Source of the DNA: Rhizobium sp.
GTDB lineage: Bacteria; Pseudomonadota; Alphaproteobacteria; Rhizobiales; Rhizobiaceae
NCBI GenBank assembly: GCA_028290545.1
Contig: JAQGJP010000081.1
Location: forward strand, 35,394 to 99,393
DNA: 64,000 nucleotides
Reading direction: 5' to 3'
Within the stretch, counting starts at the first letter, position 1. Every line of letters starts with the position of its first letter. Shown one piece after another: positions 53,075 to 64,000 of this stretch. The position numbers and the translations under genes were made by a program. The notes under the pieces were generated by a model. The model was not told where the DNA came from. It ran no database searches and worked only from the letters and a program-made list of their open reading frames with translations.

Positions 53075-53662
53075 TCAGATGCCGTTCATTCGACGGATCG
53101 CGGTCGAACTCAGGATCGACCGCGGGCCGTGGATAAAGGTCCATGCCGGAGCCCTTGCCTTGCCGAGCGTCCTGGCGTCGTGTTCATCGATACGCGCATA
53201 ATCGAATGTCTTGGCCATGACCGAGGACAGGAACGACAGTGTCGCGCCCGGCCGGTCGACCACGGCGATCGGGAAGGTCCGGGCGATCTTCTGCCAGTCC
53301 TGCCAGCGGTGGAAATCTCTGAGATTGTCCGCGCCCATGATCCAGACGAAGCGGACGCGCTTGTTGCGTGCCCTGATGCGCTCCAGGACCTGCGCGGTAT
53401 AGGTCGAGCCGAGCGTCTTCTCAAAGGCGGTGACGCGTATCCGGGGATCGTCGGCGATCTCCTCTGAAAGAGCGATACGTTTGGCCAGCGGCGCGAGATA
53501 ACGGTTTGATTTCAGCGGATTGCCGGGCGTCACCATCCACCAGAGCTGATCGAGGCCCAGGCTGCGGATGGCGATCTTGGCGACCAGCCGGTGCCCTTCA
53601 TGCGGAGGATTGAACGACCCGCCGAAGAGACCGACGAGCATGCCGTCCTCGACATGCGGCAT
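53075..53662 (-). CDS. nadD: Nicotinate-nucleotide adenylyltransferase
   Basis: A 195-residue nucleotidyltransferase that makes nicotinate adenine dinucleotide in NAD synthesis. LFGGSFNPPHEGHRLVA near residue 12 has the HxGH active site; WWMVTPGNPLKS and SSTAIRRMNG (ISSTxxR) match. Three starts are possible: GTG 53701, ATG 53662 and ATG 53641; the last has GAGGAC just before it. It follows proA by less than 50 bases. Downstream rsfS and rlmH, frequent in rhizobia, are not seen. Confidence 0.9.
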   Translation of the reverse strand: MPHVEDGMLVGLFGGSFNPPHEGHRLVAKIAIRSLGLDQLWWMVTPGNPLKSNRYLAPLAKRIALSEEIADDPRIRVTAFEKTLGSTYTAQVLERIRARNKRVRFVWIMGADNLRDFHRWQDWQKIARTFPIAVVDRPGATLSFLSSVMAKTFDYARIDEHDARTLGKARAPAWTFIHGPRSILSSTAIRRMNGI

Positions 53663-53706
53663 GCTGAGATATTGACGCGCGATCCCCTCCCCTGGCAGCA
53701 CGGAAC

Positions 53707-54976
53707 CTACGGCCTTATCTGGCCGCTGCCGCGGACCCTGTATTTGAACGAGGTGAGTTGTTCGACGCCAACCGGGCCGCGCGCATGCATCTTGCCGGTG
53801 GCGATGCCGATCTCGGCGCCCATGCCGAATTCGCCACCATCGGCAAACTGCGTCGAGGCATTGTGAATCAGGATGGCGGAATCGATCTCGTTGAAGAACC
53901 GCTCGACCGTTGCCAGGTCTTCCGAGATGATCGCCTCCGTGTGGTGCGAGGAATAGCGGTTGATATGCGCGATCGCCCCGCCGACGCCGTCCACGATTGC
54001 CACCGAAATGATCGCGTCGAGATATTCGGTCGACCAGTCCTCATCCACAGCCGGCTTGAACCCGGGGAAGACTTTCTGCACGGTGGCGGACGCCCGGATT
54101 TCACAGCCGGCTTCCGTCAGCGCTTCCAGAAGCGGCATCAGATGCGTGCCGATCGCGGCGCCATCGACCAGCAGCGTCTCGGCCGCGCCGCAGACGCCGG
54201 TTCGGCGCATCTTGGCGTTGACGACGATCCCTTTTGCCATATCAAGGTCGGATGATGCATCGACGTAGATGTGGCATAGGCCTTCGAGATGGGCGAAAAC
54301 CGGCACGCGGGCATCGGCCTGTACCCGCGCGACCAGGCTCTTGCCGCCGCGCGGCACGATCACGTCGATCGCCCCATTCAGACCCGTGAGCATCGCCCCG
54401 ACCGCAGCGCGATCCGTGGTCGGCACCACCTGGATGGCATGTTCGGGCAGACCGGCATCCTTCAAACCCTTGACCAGGCATTTGTGAATCGCGGACGAAG
54501 AATGCGCAGAATCCGAGCCGCCGCGCAGGATCACCGCGTTGCCGGCCTTGAGGCAGAGCGCGCCTGCATCCGCCGTCACATTCGGACGGCTCTCATAAAT
54601 AACGCCGATGACCCCGAGCGGCGTGCGCACCCGCTCGATATGCAGGCCGTTCGGCCGGTCCCATTCGGCGATCACTTCGCCGACCGGATCCTTGAGCTCG
54701 GCGATCGTGCGGATGCCGTCGGCGATGCCGCGAATGCGCGACTCGTTCAGCGTCAACCGGTCTACGAGAGACGGCGCCATCTCGCTGGCGCGGGCATTTT
54801 CAAGGTCGATGGCATTGGCTATGAGGATCTCGTCCATGCGGGCGACGATCTCGGCAGCCATGGATACCAGGGCTGCGTGCTTGCGCTCGGCTGAAGCGAT
54901 GGAGAGCGGCTGGCTGGTGGCGCGGGCCCGCGCGCCAATCTCGAGCATCAGCGCCTCGATATCATCCTTCACAACA

Positions 54977-54984
<8 letters not shown>
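53707..54984 (-). CDS. proA: Gamma-glutamyl phosphate reductase
   Basis: A 425-residue aldehyde dehydrogenase-superfamily enzyme, second step of proline synthesis. The catalytic Cys is in [16 protein letters not shown] near residue 270, with [16 protein letters not shown] as the NADP-binding region and [19 protein letters not shown] in front. The start overlaps the proB stop by eight bases, so the pair is coupled and ordered proB-proA. Confidence 0.95.
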
Positions 54985-57311
<2,327 letters not shown>

Positions 57312-57323
57312 TCAAAGAATATC

Positions 57324-58184
57324 ATGAAATTTGTGAGCTTTAACATCCAATATGGGGTTGGATTGGATGGGGTTTATGATCCGAAGCGCATAGCGAATGC
57401 AGTCAAGGGTGCCGATATCGTCGCTTTCCAGGAGGTTTCCCGCAATCTCCCCAAAAATAGTCAGGCTGATCTTCCGGCTGTTTTCTCCGACCTTATGCCT
57501 GATTATTTCCCGGCTTTCGGCCCGGGAACCGACACCGATGCCGGCTCCGAAATCATCAATGGCACGGCCCGCATCCGCCGCATGCAATTCGGCAACATGA
57601 TCCTGTCGCGCTATCCCATTCTTGCCATCCGCAATCTTCTACTGCCCCGCACCCGTACCTATGACAAGCTCAACATCCAGCGCTCGGCACTGGAGGCACT
57701 GATCGCGACGCCATCGGGCCCGATCCGCGTTTATTCCGTCCATCTCGATCATCGCCATCCCGGTGAACGCATAAGCCAGATTGCGTTTCTGAAGGATCGC
57801 GCCACACTTTATGGCGTGGAAGGCGGCGCGGTCACCGGCGGCGGCGAACTCGGCTTCGCTGATATACCGCATACCGATGATTACGTGATCATGGGCGATT
57901 TCAACATGCTGCCGGAAAGCCCGGAATATATCGCCATGGTCGGCGCCAGCGACGTCTATTATGGCCGCACCCCGCGCGCGACGGATCCGACAGATTCGCT
58001 TTCCTGCCTCGGCAGCCGAGTGGCCGGCGACTTCACCTGGGAAGAGCCGGGCAAGCCCGAGATCCGCCAATATCTCGACTACTGCTTCGTCAGCGGATCG
58101 ATGGTCGGGCGGCTTGGAAATGGCTGGGTCGACCAGGACTGCATCGCCTCCGACCACAAGCCTATATGGGTGGAGGTGGAATGA
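57324..58184 (+). CDS. Endonuclease/exonuclease/phosphatase (EEP) family hydrolase
   Basis: A 286-residue metal-dependent hydrolase. MKFVSFNIQYGVGLDG, IVAFQEVSRN (metal Glu), YSVHLDHRHPGE, DYVIMGDFNMLPESPEY and CIASDHKPIWVEV place all the catalytic residues of the DNase-I-like fold. The substrate may be a phosphodiester, nucleic acid or lipid. It is divergent from obgE and stands alone on the plus strand within the minus-strand cluster. Confidence 0.86.
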   Translation: MKFVSFNIQYGVGLDGVYDPKRIANAVKGADIVAFQEVSRNLPKNSQADLPAVFSDLMPDYFPAFGPGTDTDAGSEIINGTARIRRMQFGNMILSRYPILAIRNLLLPRTRTYDKLNIQRSALEALIATPSGPIRVYSVHLDHRHPGERISQIAFLKDRATLYGVEGGAVTGGGELGFADIPHTDDYVIMGDFNMLPESPEYIAMVGASDVYYGRTPRATDPTDSLSCLGSRVAGDFTWEEPGKPEIRQYLDYCFVSGSMVGRLGNGWVDQDCIASDHKPIWVEVE

Positions 58185-58306
58185 CGAAGAAATCAAATAT
58201 CGGGCTGCATATTTTTCCAAGCGCTTCCTGTGGTAGCAGATTCCTCTTGCGAGTCTGAAATTTCGGTATAGATTTATGGTTGAGATCGAGCGCGGCGGGG
58301 GAAATC

Positions 58307-59734
58307 ATGCCCGACATCGAGAGTCTCACCACGACAGACAGCAGATTGCATCACGACCCGCGCCCCTCCGATCCGGCCGGACCAGGGATGCGCGACAGAC
58401 TGCGCGATGCGCGTGCGAAATTCATACTGTATTTTCCACGCGTGGTACTGGGTCTGTGGCTCGCGCTGCTGCTGCCGACGCTGCTGTACTTCGTGATCCT
58501 CTCGTTCAGCGCCTATCAGTTTCATATCGCCGTCAAAAGCGTCAATTCCACGGACGACAGGCCGATATCCATATCGGAGATACTGGATCTCAAGCTGCAA
58601 TCGCAATCGATCCAGGAGGACATCACTGCGCGGAACGCCCTGCGAGCGTACCTGATCGAGACGGTCGACAGCAGCAACAAGTTGATCTCCAGGAGCTATA
58701 TAGATCTGCGGAACACTTATGAAGGCTGCCGTCAGGACATCGGCCGCATACTCCAGAAATCCCGCGACAAGGGTATCGATTGGAAAGTCGCCAAATGCGA
58801 TGTGTCGAATCCGTTTGGCTGGAAGGACCAGATACCTGAACAGGACAGGACGGAAATCGAGGGCATATCGCAGCGCTATACGCTGCAATCGGCGGCAATA
58901 TTGAAGGACATCTCGTTTTTTACCAACCAGCTCTTGAGCAATCTGGCCGCAAAGAAGGATCTCGATCTGGAAATCGAGGACGCCATCCAAAAAAAGGCGA
59001 TACTCTTCAATTCCAGCAAGATCAAATATGTCTATGACTTCATCGCCTCGGCGGATTTTTTCGATCCCACACGCATAGCGCTGCCGTTTTTCTATCTTAT
59101 CCCGAATTTTCTGATCATGCCGACCGATACGCTTGTGCTGATCATCGTCATCTCGATGGGCACGCTCGGAGGAGCAATCCAGATCGCGCGGAATTTCCTT
59201 TCCCCTGAAGATCTGTCGAATATCGACACCTATCGGATCCGCTACAGGTACATGTTCTTCCAGCCCTTCCTGGGATCGATCACCGCGCTTGCTATTTTCA
59301 TATTGTTCAAGGCCGGTGTGCTGATCGCATCGACCAATACCAACGGCAACGACGCGGCCGCATTGAACCCGTTCTTCGTATCTTTTCTCGGCATCGTGTC
59401 CGGATTGATGGCCAATCTTGCGCTCGATACCATCATCAAGGTTGGCGAAAACTGGTTCAAGTCCGGAGGGTCCAACAACAAGGCACGCTGGGCCAATAAC
59501 CTGGAGGCCTCACTCAAATCCGAGGCCGAAAAAGGCGAGAAGCGTAGCGTCGACGACGTCAAGAAGGAGTTGCGGGGATACCTGTCTGTTCCGCCGAAGA
59601 TTTTGGAAGACTGGATCTCGCAGGCCGAACCGGTCCCATATATTTTCCAGAAGCTGATCGCCGCCTTCTTCCGCAAACATGAGCGGGACCTGTTCACCGA
59701 CATTCCCTTGCAACCGGAGGCAGGGGCCGTTTAG
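58307..59734 (+). CDS. Uncharacterised multi-pass membrane protein
   Basis: A 475-residue protein with no family I recognise. A cytoplasmic N-terminus of about 40 residues is followed by a helix (VVLGLWLALLLPTLLYFVIL), a 190-residue largely helical soluble region with charged coils (QSQSIQEDITARNALRAYLI, EGISQRYTLQSAAILKDI), then four more helices (IALPFFYLIPNFLIM, LVLIIVISMGTLGGAIQ, ITALAIFILFKAGVLIA, FFVSFLGIVSGLMANLALD), and a cytoplasmic C-terminal domain rich in Lys and Glu. GGGGGAAA precedes ATG 58307. It could be a signal-transducing or mechanosensing membrane protein, but this is only a guess. Confidence 0.7.
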   Translation: MPDIESLTTTDSRLHHDPRPSDPAGPGMRDRLRDARAKFILYFPRVVLGLWLALLLPTLLYFVILSFSAYQFHIAVKSVNSTDDRPISISEILDLKLQSQSIQEDITARNALRAYLIETVDSSNKLISRSYIDLRNTYEGCRQDIGRILQKSRDKGIDWKVAKCDVSNPFGWKDQIPEQDRTEIEGISQRYTLQSAAILKDISFFTNQLLSNLAAKKDLDLEIEDAIQKKAILFNSSKIKYVYDFIASADFFDPTRIALPFFYLIPNFLIMPTDTLVLIIVISMGTLGGAIQIARNFLSPEDLSNIDTYRIRYRYMFFQPFLGSITALAIFILFKAGVLIASTNTNGNDAAALNPFFVSFLGIVSGLMANLALDTIIKVGENWFKSGGSNNKARWANNLEASLKSEAEKGEKRSVDDVKKELRGYLSVPPKILEDWISQAEPVPYIFQKLIAAFFRKHERDLFTDIPLQPEAGAV

Positions 59735-59745
59735 AGGCCCCTGCC
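59719..59745. terminator. Hairpin between convergent genes
   Basis: GGCAGGGGCC (59719-59728) pairs perfectly with GGCCCCTGCC (59736-59745), overlapping the stop codon of the membrane-protein gene. No T-run follows on either strand, so it may stop RNA polymerase weakly or stabilise the mRNA ends. Confidence 0.5.
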
Positions 59746-59751
59746 AGATGT

Positions 59752-60432
59752 TCACGTCGGCATATACCCCCCGAATGTCAGTTCGGTGGTGATCAGCCGG
59801 ACCATTTCGGCACGCGCCACGCAATAGGCTTCCGCGACCCCGGTGATGTCGAAGCCGAGCTTGCCCTGCAACCGCAACGAGGCGGGGTTATCGGGGATGA
59901 CTGCGGAATAAAGGGGCTCGCCCATATGCGCGGCGAAGAACCGGGCGACGGCGGCATTGACCGCCTCGGTCATGATCCCCTTGCCCCATTGGCTCTCTTC
60001 AAGCCAATAGCCGATATGCCAGCCATCGCGGCCATGCGAGGCTCGCCGCTCGATGGCGACGACACCGATCAGCCGATCGGCAACATTGGAATTGGCCGCC
60101 TCCGCCACCGGCGACAGGATGGCGCGGACGCCTCCCAGCGTGATTGCGAACACCCACGCACCCTTTGCAGCATCGGCAAGCCAGCCGAGCCAGTCCTCCG
60201 CATCCTCCAGATGGTAGGGTTGCGGAACCTGGGTCAGCATCTTCGAGACCCGGTAATTGGCAAGGGCTGCGGCAATCGCCCCGGCGTCCCTGGCCTCCGG
60301 CCGGCGGAGCGTCAGACGCCCCGTCCGGATCAGCGGTTGGGGGCCGAGCGCGCCGACGCTGGCATGTTCAGCCTGCGAAAACGCCTGCGACGGCAGGACA
60401 TCCGCCAGAAAATCCTTGGAAAGCGCGTTCAT
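59752..60432 (-). CDS. GNAT-family N-acetyltransferase
   Basis: A 226-residue acetyltransferase. LIRTGRLTLRRPEARDAGAI, WHIGYWLEESQWGKGIMTEA, which contains the acetyl-CoA-binding Q/G-x-x-G, and VIPDNPASLRLQGKLGFDIT are the GNAT core. Its start overlaps the stop of a second GNAT gene by four bases. Two tandem acetyltransferases between rpmA and obgE are a common rhizobial arrangement; substrates are unknown. Confidence 0.9.
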   Translation of the reverse strand: MNALSKDFLADVLPSQAFSQAEHASVGALGPQPLIRTGRLTLRRPEARDAGAIAAALANYRVSKMLTQVPQPYHLEDAEDWLGWLADAAKGAWVFAITLGGVRAILSPVAEAANSNVADRLIGVVAIERRASHGRDGWHIGYWLEESQWGKGIMTEAVNAAVARFFAAHMGEPLYSAVIPDNPASLRLQGKLGFDITGVAEAYCVARAEMVRLITTELTFGGYMPT

Positions 60433-61064
60433 CTCGCACCTCCCCAGTTCCTGAGCGAACCCCAGGTCTTGCGATCCAGCCTAAACCATTCGACCGCGAC
60501 CATGCCGCCAAGCGCCAGGCTCTGCGCCATGCCGGTGCCCTGGAACTGGAAGCCGCATTTCTGCAGCACCCGCCGGGAGCCGATATTCATCACCCGCACG
60601 CGGCCGTCGATGAAGTCCGTGTCAAAATGCCGGAAACCGAAATCGATCAGGGTCTGCGCGGCTTCCGTCGCAAAACCCTTGTTCCAATAAGGTTCGCCAA
60701 GCCAATAGCCGATCTCGAGCCCGTTTCCGGCCTCCTGCGCCTGCAGCCCGCAGCAGCCGATAAAGTCGCGGGTGTCATTTCGGGTGACGGCATAAACGCA
60801 TTTGCCCATCGCGCCCGAGGCAACGCGGGCGACGAAATTCTCGGCATCCTTCTGCACATAGGGGTGCGGCATGCGCGACACTTTGGACGCGACATTGATG
60901 TTGTTGGCGAGATGGGCAATTGCGTTGGTGTCCGTCATATCCGGGGCGCGCAGGACAAGGCGCTCCGAAACCAGTAACGGACTTGATAACTCCTGCGGCA
61001 AGAGCCGCCCTTCGCTCGGAAAGCCGCTTAAGTCTTGGCTTTCCCTCAGTATCTGGCTTTGCAT
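60429..61064 (-). CDS. GNAT-family N-acetyltransferase
   Basis: A 211-residue acetyltransferase paralogous to the next gene: LLVSERLVLRAPDMTDTNAI, DFIGCCGLQAQEAGNGLEIG, YWLGEPYWNKGFATEAAQTL and RVMNIGSRRVLQKCGFQFQG. GGAGG lies five bases before ATG 61064; longer starts (61076, 61112) are rejected because 61112 falls inside the rpmA terminator. Confidence 0.9.
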   Translation of the reverse strand: MQSQILRESQDLSGFPSEGRLLPQELSSPLLVSERLVLRAPDMTDTNAIAHLANNINVASKVSRMPHPYVQKDAENFVARVASGAMGKCVYAVTRNDTRDFIGCCGLQAQEAGNGLEIGYWLGEPYWNKGFATEAAQTLIDFGFRHFDTDFIDGRVRVMNIGSRRVLQKCGFQFQGTGMAQSLALGGMVAVEWFRLDRKTWGSLRNWGGAR

Positions 61065-61086
61065 GACTGCCTCCATGGTTGAAACG

Positions 61087-61122
61087 AAAAGGGAAGATGG
61101 GTATTTCCCCATCTTCCCTTTT
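61087..61122 (-). terminator. Strong Rho-independent terminator of rplU-rpmA
   Basis: A perfect 15-base stem, 61087-61101 with 61108-61122, six-base loop; the stem ends in AAAA/TTTT. Both strands supply T-runs. It separates the ribosomal genes from the acetyltransferases. Confidence 0.85.
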
Positions 61123-61194
61123 GATCCTGGAGGTCTTTAGACCTGAAGTGCCAGCCGGGCCGATGAGGGCGCCGGCTGAAAGTAGCGTGCCGGC

Positions 61195-61467
61195 TTATTC
61201 CGCTGCTGCTGCCGTTTTCGGCATGACGGACACGTACACTCGGCCATTGGCTTTGGTACGGTATTCGACATTGCCTTCGACGGTGGCAAAAATCGTGTGG
61301 TCGGTTCCGAGGCCGACATTGGCACCGGGATGCCACTGCGTGCCGCGCTGACGCACGATAATGTTGCCGGAAATGACAGCTTCGCCGCCGAACTTCTTGA
61401 CGCCAAGACGCTTGGAATTGGAATCGCGACCGTTGCGCGATGAACCGCCAGCTTTTTTATGTGCCAT
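61195..61467 (-). CDS. rpmA: Large ribosomal subunit protein bL27
   Basis: A 90-residue 50S protein near the peptidyl-transferase centre: [40 protein letters not shown] and [18 protein letters not shown]. The usual rplU-rpmA pair is intact, 30 bases apart. No cleavable N-terminal extension, unlike Firmicutes. Confidence 0.97.
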   Translation of the reverse strand: MAHKKAGGSSRNGRDSNSKRLGVKKFGGEAVISGNIIVRQRGTQWHPGANVGLGTDHTIFATVEGNVEYRTKANGRVYVSVMPKTAAAAE

Positions 61468-61497
61468 TTTAGTTCTCCTTAGTCCTCAGTACCTAGA

Positions 61498-61809
61498 TCA
61501 AGCCGCGATTTCGAGAATGCGAACTTTGGTGAAATGCTGGCGATGGCCGCGCTTGCGCTTCGAGTTCTGCCGGCGGCGCTTGACGAAAGAAATGGTCTTG
61601 CGTGTACGGCCCTGCTCGACAACCTCGGCAGTCACGACGGCACCTTCGACAAAAGGTGCGCCGATCTTGGCGCTGGCGCCTTCGCCAACAACGAGGACTT
61701 CCGTGAATTGAATCTTTGCGCCGGCTTCGCCTTCGAGTTTTTCGATGGCGATGACATCGTTGGCAGCAACCTGATACTGCTTTCCGCCGGTCTTGATGAC
61801 TGCGAACAT
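61498..61809 (-). CDS. rplU: Large ribosomal subunit protein bL21
   Basis: A 103-residue 50S protein binding 23S r[23 protein letters not shown], the [14 protein letters not shown] strand, and [20 protein letters not shown], the L21 signature. It is transcribed first, before rpmA. Confidence 0.97.
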   Translation of the reverse strand: MFAVIKTGGKQYQVAANDVIAIEKLEGEAGAKIQFTEVLVVGEGASAKIGAPFVEGAVVTAEVVEQGRTRKTISFVKRRRQNSKRKRGHRQHFTKVRILEIAA

Positions 61810-62156
61810 TTGTTATCCTTTCATGTTCTTTGTACGCGCCTCGTGCCGCAACCTGGAAGGGCTATTGCCGGACGGTCTTTTTGTCAGTCGGTTGGTCTAT
61901 GGCGGAAAATCCGCCGGTGGATTTTTAGAGAGGGAGATGCCTGCCTTTCGGCAAACAAAACTACCTGCCGAAGATATGAATACCCGCAGCTTTGTTGTTT
62001 GCGTGTACGCGAGGGGCGGGAAACTGTCAAGCAAGCCCGCGCGAAGAAAGACGGATTTACCGGCTTTTCTGACTTGCGCTCCGCTTTTTTCGCCGCTATA
62101 CCGCGCCACGCTCAGGCTGACAAGGATGCTCGCACCCTTTCGATGCCCGACACCGC
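61810..62156. other. rplU leader and promoter region
   Basis: A 347-base gap between rplU and tRNA-Ser, holding the likely rplU promoter near 62002-62030 and a leader of about 190 bases. GGCGGA-AAA-TCCGCC at 61901-61915 could form a small hairpin in the leader. No gene is seen. Confidence 0.55.
62002..62030 (-). promoter_or_regulatory. Candidate rplU-rpmA promoter
   Basis: On the minus strand TTGACA (62030-62025) is followed after 17 bases by TACACG (62007-62002), close to the alphaproteobacterial housekeeping consensus. Transcription would start about 185 bases before the rplU ATG. Confidence 0.45.
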
Positions 62157-62246
62157 GGAGAGGTGGCAGAGTGGTTGAATGTACCGCACTCGAAATGCGG
62201 CGTACCCGCAAGGGTACCGTGGGTTCAAATCCCACCCTCTCCGCCA
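62157..62246 (+). tRNA. tRNA-Ser (anticodon CGA)
   Basis: A 90-base class II tRNA. Acceptor GGAGAGG pairs with CCTCTCC, the anticodon loop reads CTCGAAA so the anticodon is CGA, a long variable arm TACCCGCAAGGGTA is present, and the T arm has GGTTCAAATCC. CCA is encoded at the end. A tyrosine-recombinase-like gene starts 90 bases later. Confidence 0.96.
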
Positions 62247-62336
62247 AGTTGCATTTGACTCTCCGTCAATTTTCCTCAAGTCATTGGCTTTCTTAGCAAA
62301 ATCCTGACCGAACTGCCCCAACGCGGGAGTTTGATC

Positions 62337-64000
62337 GTGAGTAAACCAGAAAAAGTACCAACGCAGGTACAATCTGAGATACATACAGAAGTACAGCCGA
62401 AAACGGAAATCATTTCCGTTTCGAAACCGAAAAGCAAGAATCGCCAGTCATCCTTGGGCCGCTACCTGACGCGGAGCCGCAACTCCTATGTCTTTCAGAT
62501 GCGCCTCCCGAAACGAGGGCGTGAGTCGGGACTGATCCGGCTAACGCTCGGTCCGATGCCATTCCACGAGGCGCGCCGACTTGCGGACGAATTGGCAGGG
62601 GTTGCGTGGAAATTGTTGAGGATGATTGAGAAGCGGATGGAAGAAGAAGACGACGAGCCAATAAACCCGGCGCTCCTTCTAGGGGCCGCTGGGGACGAGA
62701 ACGATCTGCTTTCCGTCAAGTTCATCACGATGCTGATGAAATCCGCTCTCTATGATATCCAGCAACCGGACGTCCCGCCTACGCCGCAAGAGGCGCGCGG
62801 CCATGAACTGATCAGACAGCTCATGTCGATTTCCAACGAGCAGAAGGCGAGACATGAAGGCCGACCCCACAACGCGATCATCGCCGACCATGCTGAATTG
62901 CTGGCATCAACCTATGCCCAAGACTGGGTTAAGGAACTCAACGGGGAACCGCAGCCTCCCTTCACGAAGATAAAGCCTGTCGCAACCATGCCCGCGCAGC
63001 CGCCATCTGTAGAAGAGGCAGTCTCCGCTCCTCTTGCTACGGCAGAGCCTCCCGATCGGATGTCGGAAATGCGACTGGCTGGCGTGGACGAAACAACGCC
63101 TGCTCCGATCTTGCCAACTGAGTCTGTCGAGATTGTTGTCCAGAAATTTGAGTCTGCCGGGCAAAACCGCGGCAAAGTCTCCATCAGCCGCGGACTTGAA
63201 ACGCTTGCCGACAAGGGAGAAGGCGGACTTCCTGATCGGCGTTCGATCAAGCGCCCGGCTTCGGAGCAACCACTATTCAGCGCTGCCGCATCGGAATATC
63301 TGGGGAAGCGCGCCAAGAGCAAATCTGCTGATGACAAAGACCTCCGGACCGCAGAGATGCGGCTCAATCTCTTTATCGAACTTGTCGGCGATCATCCTGT
63401 GGATACCTATACTGTAGCCGATGTACAGGCATTCATCGATCTGGTGCGGTACTGGCCCGCGAAGGTGAAGGACCGCCTGGAAAATGCCTCCGCTTGGGAA
63501 ATCATCGAGGACAATCAGGAACTGAAATTTCAGCCGATGGCCCGGAAGACGCTGCAAGACGGCTTCCTTGCCACGATCCGATCGGCTTTGCTTTTTGCAG
63601 CGAAGGAGAAGCAGTTCGTCTCGCCCATTCTTGGCGGTCTCTACGAATTCCCCGCGACCGCTCGGCGTGTCGTGCCGGCTGAACCGCTTTCTGCTTCGAA
63701 AATCTCCACCATGCTGGCGATGGGCATCAACGGTGGCATGCTCGATGAGGCTATCCTTCCTCTTCTCGCGCTTTTGACCGGGCGCCGCATCGGCCTTCTC
63801 GTGCACCTGAAGGGCAAAGATTTCAGACAGAAATTCGACGATATCTGGGTCGCGCAGACCGAGGAAATCGTCAACGTCGGCGGCAACTGGAAACGTGTTC
63901 CGATCAAGGGCGAGGCCAGCATGACCTATTTCGTGTTGCATCGTTTTCTGGAGGAAATCGGCTTCATCGACTGGGCAGTGTCGATCGGCGACAACTTCAT
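62337..64000 (+). CDS. Large site-specific integrase (tyrosine recombinase family), C-terminus beyond the window
   Basis: An uninterrupted frame from GTG 62337 (GGGAG seven bases upstream) to the window end, 554 residues so far. Residues about 35-85 (SLGRYLTRSRNSYVFQMRLP, then RLTLGPMPFHEARRLADEL) look like the N-terminal arm-type domain of rhizobial integrases. A long linker follows with low-complexity Pro/Glu segments. From about residue 315 a core-binding domain begins (LFSAAASEYLGKRAKSKSAD, GDHPVDTYTVADVQAFIDLV), and PLLALLTGRRIGLLVHLKGK near residue 477 carries the first catalytic Arg. The other active-site residues (HxxR, Tyr) would lie past position 64000. Location behind tRNA-Ser suggests insertion at its 3' end. 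Confidence 0.75.
   Translation, partial: MSKPEKVPTQVQSEIHTEVQPKTEIISVSKPKSKNRQSSLGRYLTRSRNSYVFQMRLPKRGRESGLIRLTLGPMPFHEARRLADELAGVAWKLLRMIEKRMEEEDDEPINPALLLGAAGDENDLLSVKFITMLMKSALYDIQQPDVPPTPQEARGHELIRQLMSISNEQKARHEGRPHNAIIADHAELLASTYAQDWVKELNGEPQPPFTKIKPVATMPAQPPSVEEAVSAPLATAEPPDRMSEMRLAGVDETTPAPILPTESVEIVVQKFESAGQNRGKVSISRGLETLADKGEGGLPDRRSIKRPASEQPLFSAAASEYLGKRAKSKSADDKDLRTAEMRLNLFIELVGDHPVDTYTVADVQAFIDLVRYWPAKVKDRLENASAWEIIEDNQELKFQPMARKTLQDGFLATIRSALLFAAKEKQFVSPILGGLYEFPATARRVVPAEPLSASKISTMLAMGINGGMLDEAILPLLALLTGRRIGLLVHLKGKDFRQKFDDIWVAQTEEIVNVGGNWKRVPIKGEASMTYFVLHRFLEEIGFIDWAVSIGDNF

Noticed and set aside
61897..62384. Minus-strand frames across tRNA-Ser (GFEPTVPLRVR-type peptides)
   Set aside because: This is the well-known false protein read from antisense of a serine tRNA, not a gene.
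62410..63941. Several minus-strand frames opposite the terminal integrase
   Set aside because: The plus frame is open for 554 codons with recombinase motifs; the opposite frames are short and without motifs.

Overview
The window looks like a chromosome segment of an alphaproteobacterium of the order Hyphomicrobiales (Rhizobiaceae/Phyllobacteriaceae-like). The evidence is high GC, the soxBDAG sarcosine oxidase operon, a three-gene proton-translocating transhydrogenase next to a small aa3-oxidase subunit IV, an rplU-rpmA-(GNAT)-obgE-proB-proA-nadD neighbourhood and an Rrf2 regulator. All names come from reading protein motifs by eye; no database was searched.

Layout. 1-3405: two short-chain dehydrogenases followed by a free lipoyl-domain protein and E1-beta and E1-alpha of a 2-oxoacid dehydrogenase, with no E2 or E3 in view. 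3496-5442: glgX. 5467-5895: an antitoxin gene with an intact palindromic operator but only a 31-residue toxin stump. 5916-11033: soxBDAG (minus strand). 11330-12583: rpsU and a TPR lipoprotein. 12660-15922: pntA-pntA2-pntB and a cytochrome oxidase subunit IV. 16160-24564: a mixed housekeeping region holding a TakP-like TRAP binding protein, a class I glutamine amidotransferase, msrPQ, acetyltransferase, TerB/DUF533 protein, eda, a WYL regulator-VOC-EVE cluster and an Rrf2 regulator. 24749-26683: a lipoprotein-like predicted propeller with six Cys-pair repeats, and an orphan Flp pilin.

27008-49751 is an accessory sugar-acid island of about 23 kb. Two complete RbsABC-type ABC importers (each a binding protein, a double ATPase and two permeases) are each cotranscribed with catabolic enzymes. 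The first unit has uxuB and uxuA; the second has a zinc dehydrogenase, a second uxuA and a lactonase. Between and beside them lie two GntR regulators, a LysR regulator, an SMP-30 lactonase, uxaC, an aldo/keto reductase and an SDR. The enzymes suggest funnelling of hexuronates, aldonolactones and probably L-gulonate/L-idonate to D-fructuronate, D-mannonate and 2-keto-3-deoxygluconate. The eda gene at 21.8 kb could finish the route after phosphorylation. No kdgK is visible.

49752-62246 is core genome: tRNA-Gly with a decayed integrase stub beside it, a prolyl-tRNA editing protein, a thioredoxin-TPR protein, a LON-domain protein, a Trm112-like protein, nadD-proA-proB-obgE, an EEP-family hydrolase, an uncharacterised membrane protein, two GNATs, rpmA-rplU and tRNA-Ser(CGA). 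From 62337 to the window end runs a large tyrosine-recombinase-like integrase directly behind tRNA-Ser, so an integrated element probably begins here and continues beyond the window.

The most useful new observations are several candidate operators found by comparing intergenic DNA: a nested palindrome at the toxin-antitoxin gene, a shared inverted repeat bracketing the WYL regulator gene, and a shared motif that ties the second GntR regulator to both its ABC operon and uxaC.
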